A stretch of DNA of 64,000 bases from contig OX246739.1 in assembly GCA_945910005.1 (NCBI GenBank), positions 75,484,404-75,548,403 of the forward strand, in the 5' to 3' direction. The translations under genes and the position numbers were made by a program. Positions 23,152-32,727 of the stretch are shown one piece after another; within the stretch, counting starts at the first letter, position 1, and each line of letters opens with the position of its first letter. The notes under the pieces are model-generated. The model was not told where the DNA came from. It was given only the letters and a program-made list of their open reading frames with translations, and made no database searches. The DNA is from Isoperla grammatica (taxonomy: Eukaryota; Arthropoda; Insecta; Plecoptera; Perlodidae).

Positions 23152-24675
23152 GGAAAACGCTCTGTGTGATGCGTTGATAAGCGAGCACGTCCATGTCCAC
23201 GAACTTTCTGGCGAAAACTTCCCAAAGCTATCGTCATTGATCAATGGAAGAGATAAAGATAAAGAAAAGTGTAAAAACAACAATTGACAACAATACAAGA
23301 ATGCGCATTGGAAAACTTTGTCTAATTTCCATAGCTATTATACTTCCCGACATTGTTGAATGTCCTGCTTCTGCAATGTGCATTGCTAAGATTTTTTGTT
23401 GTCATTTCGTCAAATGTTTCCTGTTTTCTATGCGGTCTGCCACCATTACTAACACTTATTGACCTTAATAGATATGTTATTTCTGTCTCTAATACTTAGC
23501 TGAAAATAGTATATTCCTGTCCAGACAAAAATTTACTGTAATTAAGGGAGTTAAGCGAGCGTCTCCATTAGGCTTTTATGGCAATCGTTCTGATTTTAAA
23601 TAAATAAATTCACATTTAGAGTCTACCCACTCAGTAATTAAACTGATTTGCAGTGGGGGACTTTAATTTAAAGTGACTAAACCAACCCTGTAGGCTTCGA
23701 ACACCATCGACGAGTGAGCGATAACCAATCAAAGATCGATATTTCAAATATGAAACAGATGAATCAGTGATTGGACAGTGCGAACACCTGCGGACAGATG
23801 CCAGAATCAACAAGGCCGATTCAGAACAACTTTGAATTTATTGAGTGCTTCGTTGCTAGTACGGCTCCAAAGTCACCGTTTACTTATTCCTAAGCCAAGA
23901 AGTAATGGAATTGAATCCACATTAGAAGTTAAAAAACTTCTGCCTGAAGCGGGATTTGAATCCGGGACCTTCTGCATTGGAAGCAGGGATGCTAACCACT
24001 GTGTCTGTCGATAGCGGTCGAACAGAAAGTCTGATCAACTTGAAATTTGGATCATCCACAAGCCTCGATGTGGATTGAAGGTGTATATAGTTTTGTGGTA
24101 AATACGTTCGTAAAGTTACAATTACAAAGTTACACCATAGTTACGGAACAAAAAGCAAAATGAAACAAAATGGCGGCAAAATGTGAGATAACCATATTTT
24201 TATAAACATTTTACGGTCACAAATATGTTTATTTTATGGTGATCTGGTTAATATTGGCAAAGTTACACAAAAGTTACTCGACAATTTTTTTCTGAACACA
24301 GTAATGGCCAAGTATGAGGTGGCTATATATTATAATAAATTTTTGTACGGTCACGAATATACTAATTTAAACGCGATCTGATATGTATTAGAGGCAGAAA
24401 TTACATTTCTATTACCGTCAATAAGTGTTAGTAACGGTGGCGGACCGTGTAGAAAACACTAGACAAAATGACAACGAAAAATCTTAGCAATGCACACTGC
24501 ACGACGGTCAACAATGTTGAAAAGTATACTAGCTATGGAAATTAAAAAAAAGTTTGCAATGCACATTCTTGTATTGTAATTATAACTGTTGTTGTTATTA
24601 GCTTTGAAACTTTCCGCCAGAAAAATCGTATATATGGACGGTAAGCTTATCAACGCGTGACACAGAGCGTTTTCC
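23152..24675. mobile_element. long-TIR DNA transposon with TA duplication
   Basis: The ends read GGAAAACGCTCTGTGTGATG and, inverted, CACAGAGCGTTTTCC, flanked by TA on each side. The inverted arms extend for about 310 bp (23152-23463 against 24415-24675) and share blocks such as GTCAATAAGTGTTAGTAA, CTTAGCAATGCACA and GCTTATCAACGCG. TA targeting fits the Tc1/mariner class, but long arms also occur in other families. No transposase is seen. A family-A SINE is nested between the arms. Confidence 0.8.
23598..24014 (-). mobile_element. tRNA-headed SINE, family A, copy 3
   Basis: Complete on the minus strand: head near 24010 with anticodon-like CTGCTTCCAATGCAGAAGG and B box GGATTCAAATCCCG, body through GGAATAAGTAAACGGTGAC, and tail TAAATAAATAAATTCACATT on the + strand. 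It matches copy 1 along the whole length. It interrupts the long-TIR element, so it inserted later. Confidence 0.85.
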
Positions 24676-24737
24676 TAGTTTTATAATTCAAATTGATATT
24701 ATATCTCCATGTACTATAACAATTGTTATTACCTCAG

Positions 24738-25242
24738 GTCTGCTACCGGACGACCCCAACCCGGACCTCGAGTTTTACAAGCAGTACTTCAGCCCGCGCG
24801 TAGCTGAACTGATTGTCAGTAGCAGATACGTCCAGTGGACAATCAACTTGATCCGGAACGTCTACCCATGGGGGACTCTCGTCACGGTGACCATACAGAT
24901 GCTCGTAATCCTTCCGATGAACATCTTCTTGAACTGGGACAACAAAGATCTAGTCACCGAGAGCTTCTTTGCACTCTTGCTCTGCGGTATAGTCTTCATG
25001 ACTTTGCAGCCCCCGTTATTTGGCCGAGAAGATTTCAAAGATGTCGTTGTGCGACTTGCATTTCTCATTCAAGATGATGAGAAGTTAGACGAGGCAGATC
25101 CCAAAAACATGCTTCAAAAGTTAGAGTATTGGAATGGTGTCTTCAATCAATTGAATATAAAAGTGGTGGTGCCGTTGTTTACTTTGGGACTAATCGCCTA
25201 TGCTGTGCTGAGTTTGGTTCCTCAGAGAAAGTTGTTTACACA
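24738..25242 (+). CDS. odorant receptor, exon 2 (TM1-TM3)
   Basis: Acceptor TTATTACCTCAG ends at 24737; the exon starts with GT completing a Gly codon and ends with CA before the donor GTAAGTTG. Residues 26-193 begin GLLPDDPNPDLEFYKQYF. Predicted TM1 is about 67-89 (VYPWGTLVTVTIQMLVILPM), TM2 about 98-118 (LVTESFFALLLCGIVFMTL) and TM3 about 166-186 (IKVVVPLFTLGLIAYAVLSL). The hydrophilic DFKDVVVRLAFLIQDDEKL segment between TM2 and TM3 fits an intracellular loop of the inverted OR topology. Reading continues to a stop only if the donor is ignored. Confidence 0.82.
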
Positions 25243-25796
25243 GTAAGTTGACACCTTAAACCTGTGATTGTAGGTCCAGTGTAAGGGCTGGTTTTTCAGT
25301 CACTTTTTGGAGTTATGTCCAAACTATTGGCTGGTTTCGTAGCTGGATGTTTAAGAAAGTCTTTTTTTTTACAAATCGTTAGTATAGGTAGTGATTGTTT
25401 TACCGTAAAATGTTTTCATTTACCATACATATATATTAGGTTCCATGACAGTTCGTTAAAAAACGTCGAAAGTGCATTACTAAAGGTCAAGTCTTGTAAG
25501 TCACATTGGAAAGATAAGATAAAGATAAGATTTATTTGCGTAATTTTAGACTCTTCCCATGTATAACATGTTCAGAGTGTATTACATGTCATTATAAAAT
25601 ATTATGATAACGATAGGTTCATCTAGGCTAATACAATATATATAAAATAATTAAACAAACAATACATAATATATACAATATGTACAGATGACACATCAAT
25701 AGGTTTAACTGCAGCAAAGATCTATTGCATTCATGACCAGTTTCAATCCTATTTTATTACAACGCTTATATTAACTTGCCTTGTTTGTCTGGACGG

Positions 25797-26985
25797 AATC
25801 TTTGAATCGATATTCCACCTACTTCTAGATGTCCGATCAAGCTGAAATTTTTTACACAGACGTATTTCTGATGACAATACAATATGAATCAACTGTCATA
25901 TTTACTAAATTGTTAATTAATTTATCATAATTAATTAATTAATGTTTTACATGGAAATCAATGAATCTTTGAATCGATATTCCACCTACTTCTAAATGTC
26001 CGATCAAGCTGAAATGTTTTACACAGACGTATTTTTAATGACAATACATGAATCAACTATCATATTTACTAAATTGTCAATTAATTCATCATAATTAATT
26101 AATTAATGTTTTATATGGCAATCGATGTTTAACCCACTTCCCAACGTCAAATCGAGTTAAATGTTTTCAAACAGACGTATTTTTAATGACAATACACGAA
26201 TCAATTGTCATATTTACTAAACTGTCAATTTATTCAAAATAATTAATTAATGTTTTATATGGAAATCGATGTTTAACCCACTTTCCAACGTCAAATCGAG
26301 TTGAAAGTTTTCACACAGACGTATTCTTAATGACAATACACGAATCAATTGTCATATTAACTAAATAATCAATTAATTCATCATAATTAATTAATGGATG
26401 TTTTATATGGGAATTGATGTTTAACCCACTTCCCAACGTCAAATCGAGTTTAAAGGTTTCACACAGACGTGTTCTTAATGACAAAACACGAATCAATTGT
26501 CATATTAACTAAATAATCAATTAATTCATCATAATTAATTAATTGATGTTTTAGATGGAAATCGATATTTCACCCACTTTCCAACGTTGAATTGAGCTGA
26601 AAGTTTTCACACAGACGTATTTTTACTGACAATACACGAATCAACTGTCAAATTTACTAAATATTCAGTTAATTCATCATAATTAATTAATGTTTTATAT
26701 GGGAATCGATGTTTAACCCACTTCCAAACGTCGAATTGAGCTGAAAGTTTTCACACAGACGTATTCTAAATGACAATACACGTATCAATTGTCATATTTA
26801 CTAAAAATAGTCAATTAATTCATCATAATTAATTAATGTTTTATATGGGAATTGATGTTTCACCCACTTCCCAACGTCGAATCGAGTTGAAAGTTTTCAC
26901 ACAGACGTATTCTTAATGACAATATATGAATCAACTGTCATATTTACTAAATAATCAATTAAACCATCATAATTAATTAATCGAT
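25797..26985 (+). repeat. 146-bp AT-rich satellite-like array, 8 copies
   Basis: Eight diverged head-to-tail units of about 144-166 bp in intron 2. Each has TTTTCACACAGACGTATT, then AATGACAATACACGAATCAA, then TCATATTTACTAAAT, then ATCATAATTAATTAAT. ACACAGACG starts near 25855, 26021, 26168, 26313, 26461, 26608, 26753 and 26898. The array runs directly into the palindromic MITE at 26990. It is non-coding. Confidence 0.9.
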
Positions 26986-26989
26986 ATTC

Positions 26990-27350
26990 GATATATATTC
27001 GATTGCAAGATTCTTTAAGACTAAAAAGTATAAAATAATATTACATGAAAAATAATTTTTTTTTAAAACAACGCTTATATTTAAATGCACTAAAAAGTAA
27101 AAAATCAATTTTCGCCCAACAAATTTTTGCCTCACTCGGAAAATAAAAGCGTTGGGCGCTTTCCCTGCATAAACAGCAGAATACTGCAATCTATGTCAAT
27201 ACCGAAAGCGCCCAACGCTTTTATTTTCCGAGTGAGGCAAAAATTTGTTGGGCGAAAATTTATTTTTTACTTTTTAGTGCATTTAAATATAAGCGTTGTT
27301 TTAAAAAAAATTATTTTTTTCATGTAATATTATTAATTTTACAATTTATT
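26990..27350. mobile_element. palindromic MITE, copy 1
   Basis: Two long inverted arms (about 27040-27165 and 27205-27335) share CAACGCTTATATTTAAATGC, CACTAAAAAGTAAAAAAT and GCCTCACTCGGAAAATAAAA around a loop of about 40 bp. The outer left part ATTCGATTGCAAGATTC is matched, inverted, by the right end of the second copy at 49.8-50.2 kb. The superfamily and target duplication are uncertain. Confidence 0.85.
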
Positions 27351-27599
27351 AAGTACCGGTAACTATTAGTCAGCTTTAGGTCATTCCTTATAAATTACAA
27401 ATCCTTCAACCTAATGTGTAAGACTATTTTTATACAACAATTCAACTTTGAAATATAACATTAAAATATGGTAAGTAGAAACAGTCATGTTATGGTGTGT
27501 TTCACATTTTTAAATTCTTCAATTGAGTAGAAAGCATTTTCTTTTAGGTAAGACTCTATTTTCAATATAAACTTGGCAGTATGTTTCTATATCATCCGT

Positions 27600-28085
27600 C
27601 ATGTATATACTCTCATTCTAAAGGCCCCCTCCAGCGAGACACATGTCTCTTTGGGGGCCAATACACATAATTTGTAATGTAATTTTAAAAAGTGAAAAAT
27701 AAAAGCCATTATCAGTGTTCTCCTTTACTGCAAGTATGCTCTCAGGTAGAGAGTTTGTACAAAGTTAGTCCTCTTACATAAGAACCATTTTGATATCTTT
27801 TTGTGTTGCAGTACAGTGTGTGGTATTTTCCTTTTTGCCTAGTGTTGTGTTGATGATTGTCCTTGTTTAGAGTTGCTTCTGTATTATGGTGGTTAACAAA
27901 TAGCTTTAATAGTTCATATATATAAATGCATGGTAAAGTGAGAATCTTCATGTCTTTGAAAGTATTTTTACATGATTCTCTGTATCCTAGTCCCGCTATT
28001 ATACGAATGGCTTTCTTTTGTATTATAAATTGGAAGGAGAATTGGAGGTTGGATTGGAGGTAAGGATAGATTCCTAAATCCATCC
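27600..28085 (-). pseudogene. LINE 3' fragment with reverse-transcriptase C-terminal tail
   Basis: A minus-strand open frame (28083-27742) reads ...IIQKKAIRIIAGLGYRESC then F-K-D-M-K-I-L-T-L-P, the conserved segment after the RT domain in jockey/CR1-like elements (compare 58080-58170 in this window: AIRIIAGVSRKKSC...LNILTL). The catalytic part is missing. Downstream 27740-27600 looks like the 3' UTR. It is 5'-truncated and inserted antisense in receptor intron 2. Confidence 0.8.
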
Positions 28086-28825
28086 ATTATTATTAAAAGT
28101 GGTATTTCTAAAATATACGTTTTCTAAATGCGCCTCGCCCAACTTTTCAAGAGAGCTACTATACTGCATTATAACATTAACAGTACTTGTATCAGTGATA
28201 GTGGCAAGAAATGTTTGAGTCGATCCCATTGGCCAAGTTGCTCTAGTTTCGGTTTCATAATAGTGTTCATTTTTCTGTTCATATTCGATATGGTTACGTA
28301 CGCCTTTATCGTCCGCTTACCCCAAGAAACTGCTCATTAATTCATTATCCATATTGGTTGTGGTTCAACATTTTGAGCGACTCCTCCGAAAGTTTGATCT
28401 AACTTAGCTCTGCCTCCAAGGTCTACTTGGAGAACTTGGGTCTACTAGAAGAATCTTTGGTTGTGTGTTTGTTTGTTTATTTTCAAATAATTACAATTAT
28501 GCATTATGATTTATGAATCATGATATATTTGTATTTGTGTGCCCCTATGAACGTATATTTGTATATAAGCATATTATTTATGGCCACAAATGCTAAAGAC
28601 TAAAGAGGTTAGATTATCTTCATTGTTTAATTTAGGAATGTGTTCTAGTTATTAGTTCCCTAAAGACTCTGGGTCAATAATGTCCACATTTCAAACTATA
28701 GCTATGTTAGGAGTGTTAAAGACATGTTTTTTTTTTGTAGATAATAATAATATTCATATTATTGTCTGCGTTGGTAGAAAACATTGATCTTGTATCTTAT
28801 TCCTATTCTTATTCTGTGTTTTCAG
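28086..28825. other. intron 2, distal part: nothing recognised
   Basis: AT-rich intronic DNA ending in the exon 3 acceptor (polypyrimidine TATTCTTATTCTGTGTTTTCAG). A small hairpin (TCCAAGGTCTACTTGGAG) occurs near 28420. Confidence 0.4.
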
Positions 28826-29527
28826 CGGCTGGTATCCATTCGATGTGTACGCTACGCCCGCATACGAGCTCACGATGTTCGGATGGACTCTGGAATCTGT
28901 ACTATTATTCTTTTTGTCAAACACATTAACAATATACGGGGTGTTTGAGTCTTATTACCTGAAAGTGCATTTTGACAATCTTTGCTATAAACTACGAAAT
29001 ATCCGTCAGATTGCAATCAGAAGAATTCGAGAGAGAAAGCAACACGGAAATGTGCAGCGTAACGCAGAGAGGGTAGGCCTATTGCAGGAGATCGTGGTGG
29101 TGTCACCAAACCGATGTGATAGCCTGGCACTGTTTAACCCGTACATACCAGGCTCTCAGGAACAGGGGATAGATGGTGCCTATGGGCCTACACGCCCTTA
29201 CGTACCAGGCTCTCAGGAACAGGGGATAGATGGCGCCTATGGGCCTACACGCCCGTACATACCAGGCTCTCAGGAACAGGGGACAGATGGCGCCTATGGG
29301 CCTACACGCCCTTACGTACCAGGCTTTCAGGAGCAGGGGACAGATGGCGTCTATGGACCTACACGCCAGATTGGAGGGAGATCCAGAAGCCAACGGAAGG
29401 ATACGCGAACGACGCAGACAAAGAAGAAAATCAATGTTAACCTTGATGGGATCACAGCTGAAGAAATCGATAAAGAGATGTTGTTTCAACAAGCTAGATT
29501 TGCAAAACTTCATCAAGAGTTGATTAG
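28826..29527 (+). CDS. odorant receptor, exon 3 (TM4 and enlarged loop)
   Basis: Begins with C completing a His codon (phase 2), then GWYPFDVYATPAYELTMFGW. This is the W-Y-P-F-D...P-A-Y-E-L signature that precedes TM4 in insect ORs. TM4 is about residues 209-237. Instead of a short intracellular loop, the exon then encodes about 180 hydrophilic residues: an Arg-rich stretch (RQIAIRRIRERKQ), four copies of a 19-residue repeat (about 299-375), a second basic stretch (RRSQRKDTRTTQTKKK-like), and finally EEIDKEMLFQQARFAKLHQE, which resembles the usual helix before TM5. It ends AG|GTTAG; the split codon AG+C gives Ser with exon 4. The insertion lies where Orco also has an enlarged loop, but the sequence is not Orco-like. 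Confidence 0.8.
29142..29369 (+). repeat. in-frame 57-bp coding minisatellite in the receptor, 4 copies
   Basis: Four head-to-tail 57-bp units (19 codons) encode YVPGSQEQGIDGAYGPTRP with variation at V/I, S/F, I/T and A/V. The period is a multiple of three, so the frame is kept; no unit has a stop. Nucleotide identity between units is high, implying recent expansion. The repeat is rich in Pro, Gly and Gln and is probably disordered. Confidence 0.95.
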
Positions 29528-30132
29528 GTTAGTTTTATGTCAAAAGAAGACTATTTTTATATTTAACACCATATAACTTGCTGTACAAAGTGTGTTACAC
29601 AAAGGTAACTGTGATGGTACAAAAAGGATCAAGAGGATTAATTTCCTCTTGAATAACCGGGTAATGCTTTTAATAAAAAAGGTTATTGAAATGTTGATAA
29701 AAGGTTAGGTTAGTAGATCGAGAGGGATGTTACATCAACGGTAATGAAATAATTTAGTGGAAGGTGGAAGATTTGATGCAATTGGGTTTGATCCCATAGA
29801 AAAGGTAACAGGGATTACGGCTCAAAGATTTATAATGAAATTCTGAGATTGGTAGAGATGGTTTACAATTTTAACGTATATTCAGATATCTAATTGTATT
29901 ATCGATAACAAATTTAGTATGTTGTTAGAGATTTTACCAAAATAATTAATATTAAAATAAACTAAAATAGGATTATGCATTTAATTAGTAAAATGTAATA
30001 AGTAATAACAACCAAGTTATAGGCTACTTTTTGTAACATTACAAGTTTTTACAGTATTCAGTTCTTTCAAACCCGAATTGAGTTGGGTTTTTACTTTTTT
30101 GAAGCGGGGTAGCATTATTGAGATATGATTAA
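29528..30132. other. intron 3, proximal part: nothing recognised
   Basis: AT-rich intronic sequence with no repeat or coding signal that I can support. At 30130 a TAA followed by GGTCCGAATTCACC resembles the left end of the foldback MITE at 21318 and may begin another TIR element into which hAT-4 inserted. The matching right end near 30870 is only loosely similar. Confidence 0.35.
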
Positions 30133-30200
30133 GGTCCGAATTCACCAAACATTTTAATCAACCGATTTACTAATCGCAGATTGGTTACCATGGTTTCAAC

Positions 30201-30765
30201 TAGGGGGGTACCTGGGTAGCCCGGGTACCCGGCTCCAAAGTAATACCTGGAGCCATTTTTCGGGCCCGGGTAATTTTTTAGTCCGTTTCTAGGCTATATT
30301 TACGCGCCAGTATTGCTGCGGTTGATTTCGATGGAGCCAGCAGGCACGGCGGGCACCAACCCATCCCCCACTATCCAAAACAAGTGCCTCAACAGGGAAC
30401 AGAACAGACGCGAACAGACTTGCATTCGTTACTGTTTGTTCATTGTTTAACATTCTGGTGAACATTCTGGCTAACACTTGTTCAATTACTATTTATTTTA
30501 CTTGAAATAGCAAGTTTTAATACGTGCTTCAGTTGTGTATTGCTAAATGTTTTGTTTTACTCCACGTTATTACTGCAGGTATATTGCGAGAGGGTGGCGT
30601 GCATATCATTCGTCTGTTGTCTTCGCTCCCCGCGCACTTCACAAGGCCTAGCGAGGACCTGCAAATCAAGCCTACACATCGAAAAATACGTTTTCAGGAT
30701 CCGGGTACCCGGGTAATATGAGAGCTGGAACCGGTTCCGAATTTTATTACCCGATGTCATCCCTA
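30201..30765. mobile_element. hAT-type MITE (hAT-4)
   Basis: The ends are TAGGGGGGTACC and, inverted, TGTCATCCCTA. The 8-bp duplication GTTTCAAC is identical at 30193-30200 and 30766-30773. It is 565 bp, with GGGTACCCGGGTA-type subterminal motifs at both ends and no transposase. Confidence 0.85.
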
Positions 30766-30773
30766 GTTTCAAC

Positions 30774-31833
30774 AAACATTACGTGCAAAATGCATGGTGG
30801 CTTCTATCAGGCGCCATTTTTGATCTCCGATTAACAGAAAATTGCTGGATTAAAATTTGTTGAAACTAGCTCTAAAATACGGAAATTTCACGTGGTTTTA
30901 ATATTGGCGGTTGACTTGTTTTAGAGGGATATTAAGGTAAGAAACAAAAATATCAAATGTATTCCCACCCATGAGAAATAGTTATACATAAAAGTGTAAA
31001 AATTGTTCCTACCCAAAAGGGAAAGAAGGAAAACATTAACGAAATCGTATAATTTGGGCTAGTTGCCCATGGCCATAATTTTTCTTATAGGGATAGTCAA
31101 GTGAAAAACTAAAAAATCACCAATGACTCAATGAGTCATAAGTGCATGAAACTCGGTAATGTGTAAAATAAAATTGATAAAGGAATTGCTTCAATGCAAG
31201 GAAACAAATAGTAAACATTTAGCTATTCTACTAGATTCACTTTTACAGCTATGCTGCATTTTTCTTCTGATGCATTGTACAGCTGTATTGGTTCTGAGCT
31301 TGCTAGCGCCTTCCCGATAGACAGAGCACATCATTGTGTTATACGAGTCCAGCCACAACACTTGGCGACTGCGGACAGTGCCGCTCAAAACAGATTGCAA
31401 CTTTTCTACACATTTATCACAAACAAATTAATTGCAGGGCCTTTTGTAGAAGTACACGTTTGTACTGAGAAGCATATTATCGGTAGAGAAAGGATGCACA
31501 TGAGATTTTGGATAAGTGCCCTATTTTAGCGCTGGTTTTACTATCTCAAGGCAACGTTTTTTATATGGAAATTACCATGAAAAAAGCTGCTTGGTGCTAC
31601 TTAGTAGCAATTGCTTGCTTAGCAACTTGCCAAGAATTACACAATTTTGTTAATTTGTTTCCTTCATTCGCTTTGGGGTTGGAACTTTTTTACACATAGG
31701 CCTATTGTTTTCTCATAAATGGGATACTTATGATATTTTTAGTTTCTTGTCTGAATATCTCTTTCAGGACATTCACATGGAATCTTAAATTTGAGCCAGT
31801 ATTTAAAGCTATTGTTTTTTGTTTTTTTTTCAG
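30774..31833. other. intron 3, distal part
   Basis: About 1 kb of non-coding DNA up to the exon 4 acceptor, which has a strong tract (TTGTTTTTTGTTTTTTTTTCAG). Short open frames here lack family features and are not annotated. Confidence 0.4.
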
Positions 31834-31933
31834 CTTGGCAGATGATTGGGGCTCATGCCTCAACACCAATCTCATGACCTTGTATATCATCAATTTACTG
31901 ACCTTCGCCACAACAGCGTTGGTAGTGCGAACA
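31834..31933 (+). CDS. odorant receptor, exon 4 (TM5)
   Basis: C completes Ser 428, then 33 codons LADDWGSCLNTNLMTLYIIN... to ...VVRT, ending at donor ACA|GTAAGTC (phase 0). The hydrophobic stretch LMTLYIINLLTFATTALVV is the predicted TM5 (about 441-459). Length and position fit the OR pattern. The acceptor and both phases agree with neighbouring exons. Intron 4, which follows, is 5.2 kb and is 98% tandem repeat. Confidence 0.75.
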
Positions 31934-32026
31934 GTAAGTCTAATGAGTATAATGACCACTTTGCTTATTGAATTCTCACCCCTTTGAATTAAATACACAT
32001 ATGCCATATAATGCCTTTATGTCAAC

Positions 32027-32715
32027 TTTATGTCACACGTATTGACTATGTAATTACGCTTCTGCACTAATACGTACTATGCAATGTAAGTGTAAGTCAA
32101 GGGTAGGTGTTCTCACACGTATTGACTATGTAATTACGCTTCTGCACTAATACGTACTATGCGATGTATGTGTAAGTCAAGGGTAGGTGTTCTCTACGTA
32201 TTGACTATGTAATTACGCTTCTGCACTAATACGTACTATGCGATGTAAGTGTAAGTCAAGGGTAGGTGTTCTCACACGTATTGACTATGTAATTACGCTT
32301 CTGCACTAATACGTACTATGCGATGTAAGTGTAAGTCAAGGGTAGGTGTTCTCACACGTATTGACTATGTAATTACGCTTCTGCACTAATACGTACTATG
32401 CGATGTAAGTGTAAGTCAAGGGTAGGTGTTCTCACACGTATTGACTATGTAATTACGCTTCTGCACTAATACGTACTATGCGATGTAAGTGTAAGTCAAG
32501 GGTAGGTGTTCTCACACGTATTGACTATGTAATTACGCTTCTGCACTAATACGTACTATGCGATGTAAGTGTAAGTCATGGGTAGGTGTTCTCACACGTA
32601 TTGACTATGTAATTAGGCTTCTGCACTAATACGTACTATGCGATGTAAGTGTAAGTCAAGGGTAGGTGTTCTCACACGTATTGACTATGTAATTACGCTT
32701 CTGCACTAATTGTTT
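32027..32715 (+). repeat. 80-bp minisatellite, about 8.5 copies
   Basis: Units of CACACGTATTGACTATGTAA, TTACGCTTCTGCACTAATAC, GTACTATGCGATGTAAGTGT and AAGTCAAGGGTAGGTGTTCT repeat head to tail with very few differences (one unit has a CACA deletion near 32192). It lies in receptor intron 4 immediately before the exon-derived 89-bp array. Confidence 0.95.
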
Positions 32716-32727
32716 TATCGATGTGAT

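Noticed and set aside
32027..32715. Derivation of the 80-bp array from the exon 4 donor region
   Set aside because: The unit contains GTAAGTGTAAGTC, which loosely recalls the donor GTAAGTC, but the rest of the unit does not match exon 4 or the intron start.
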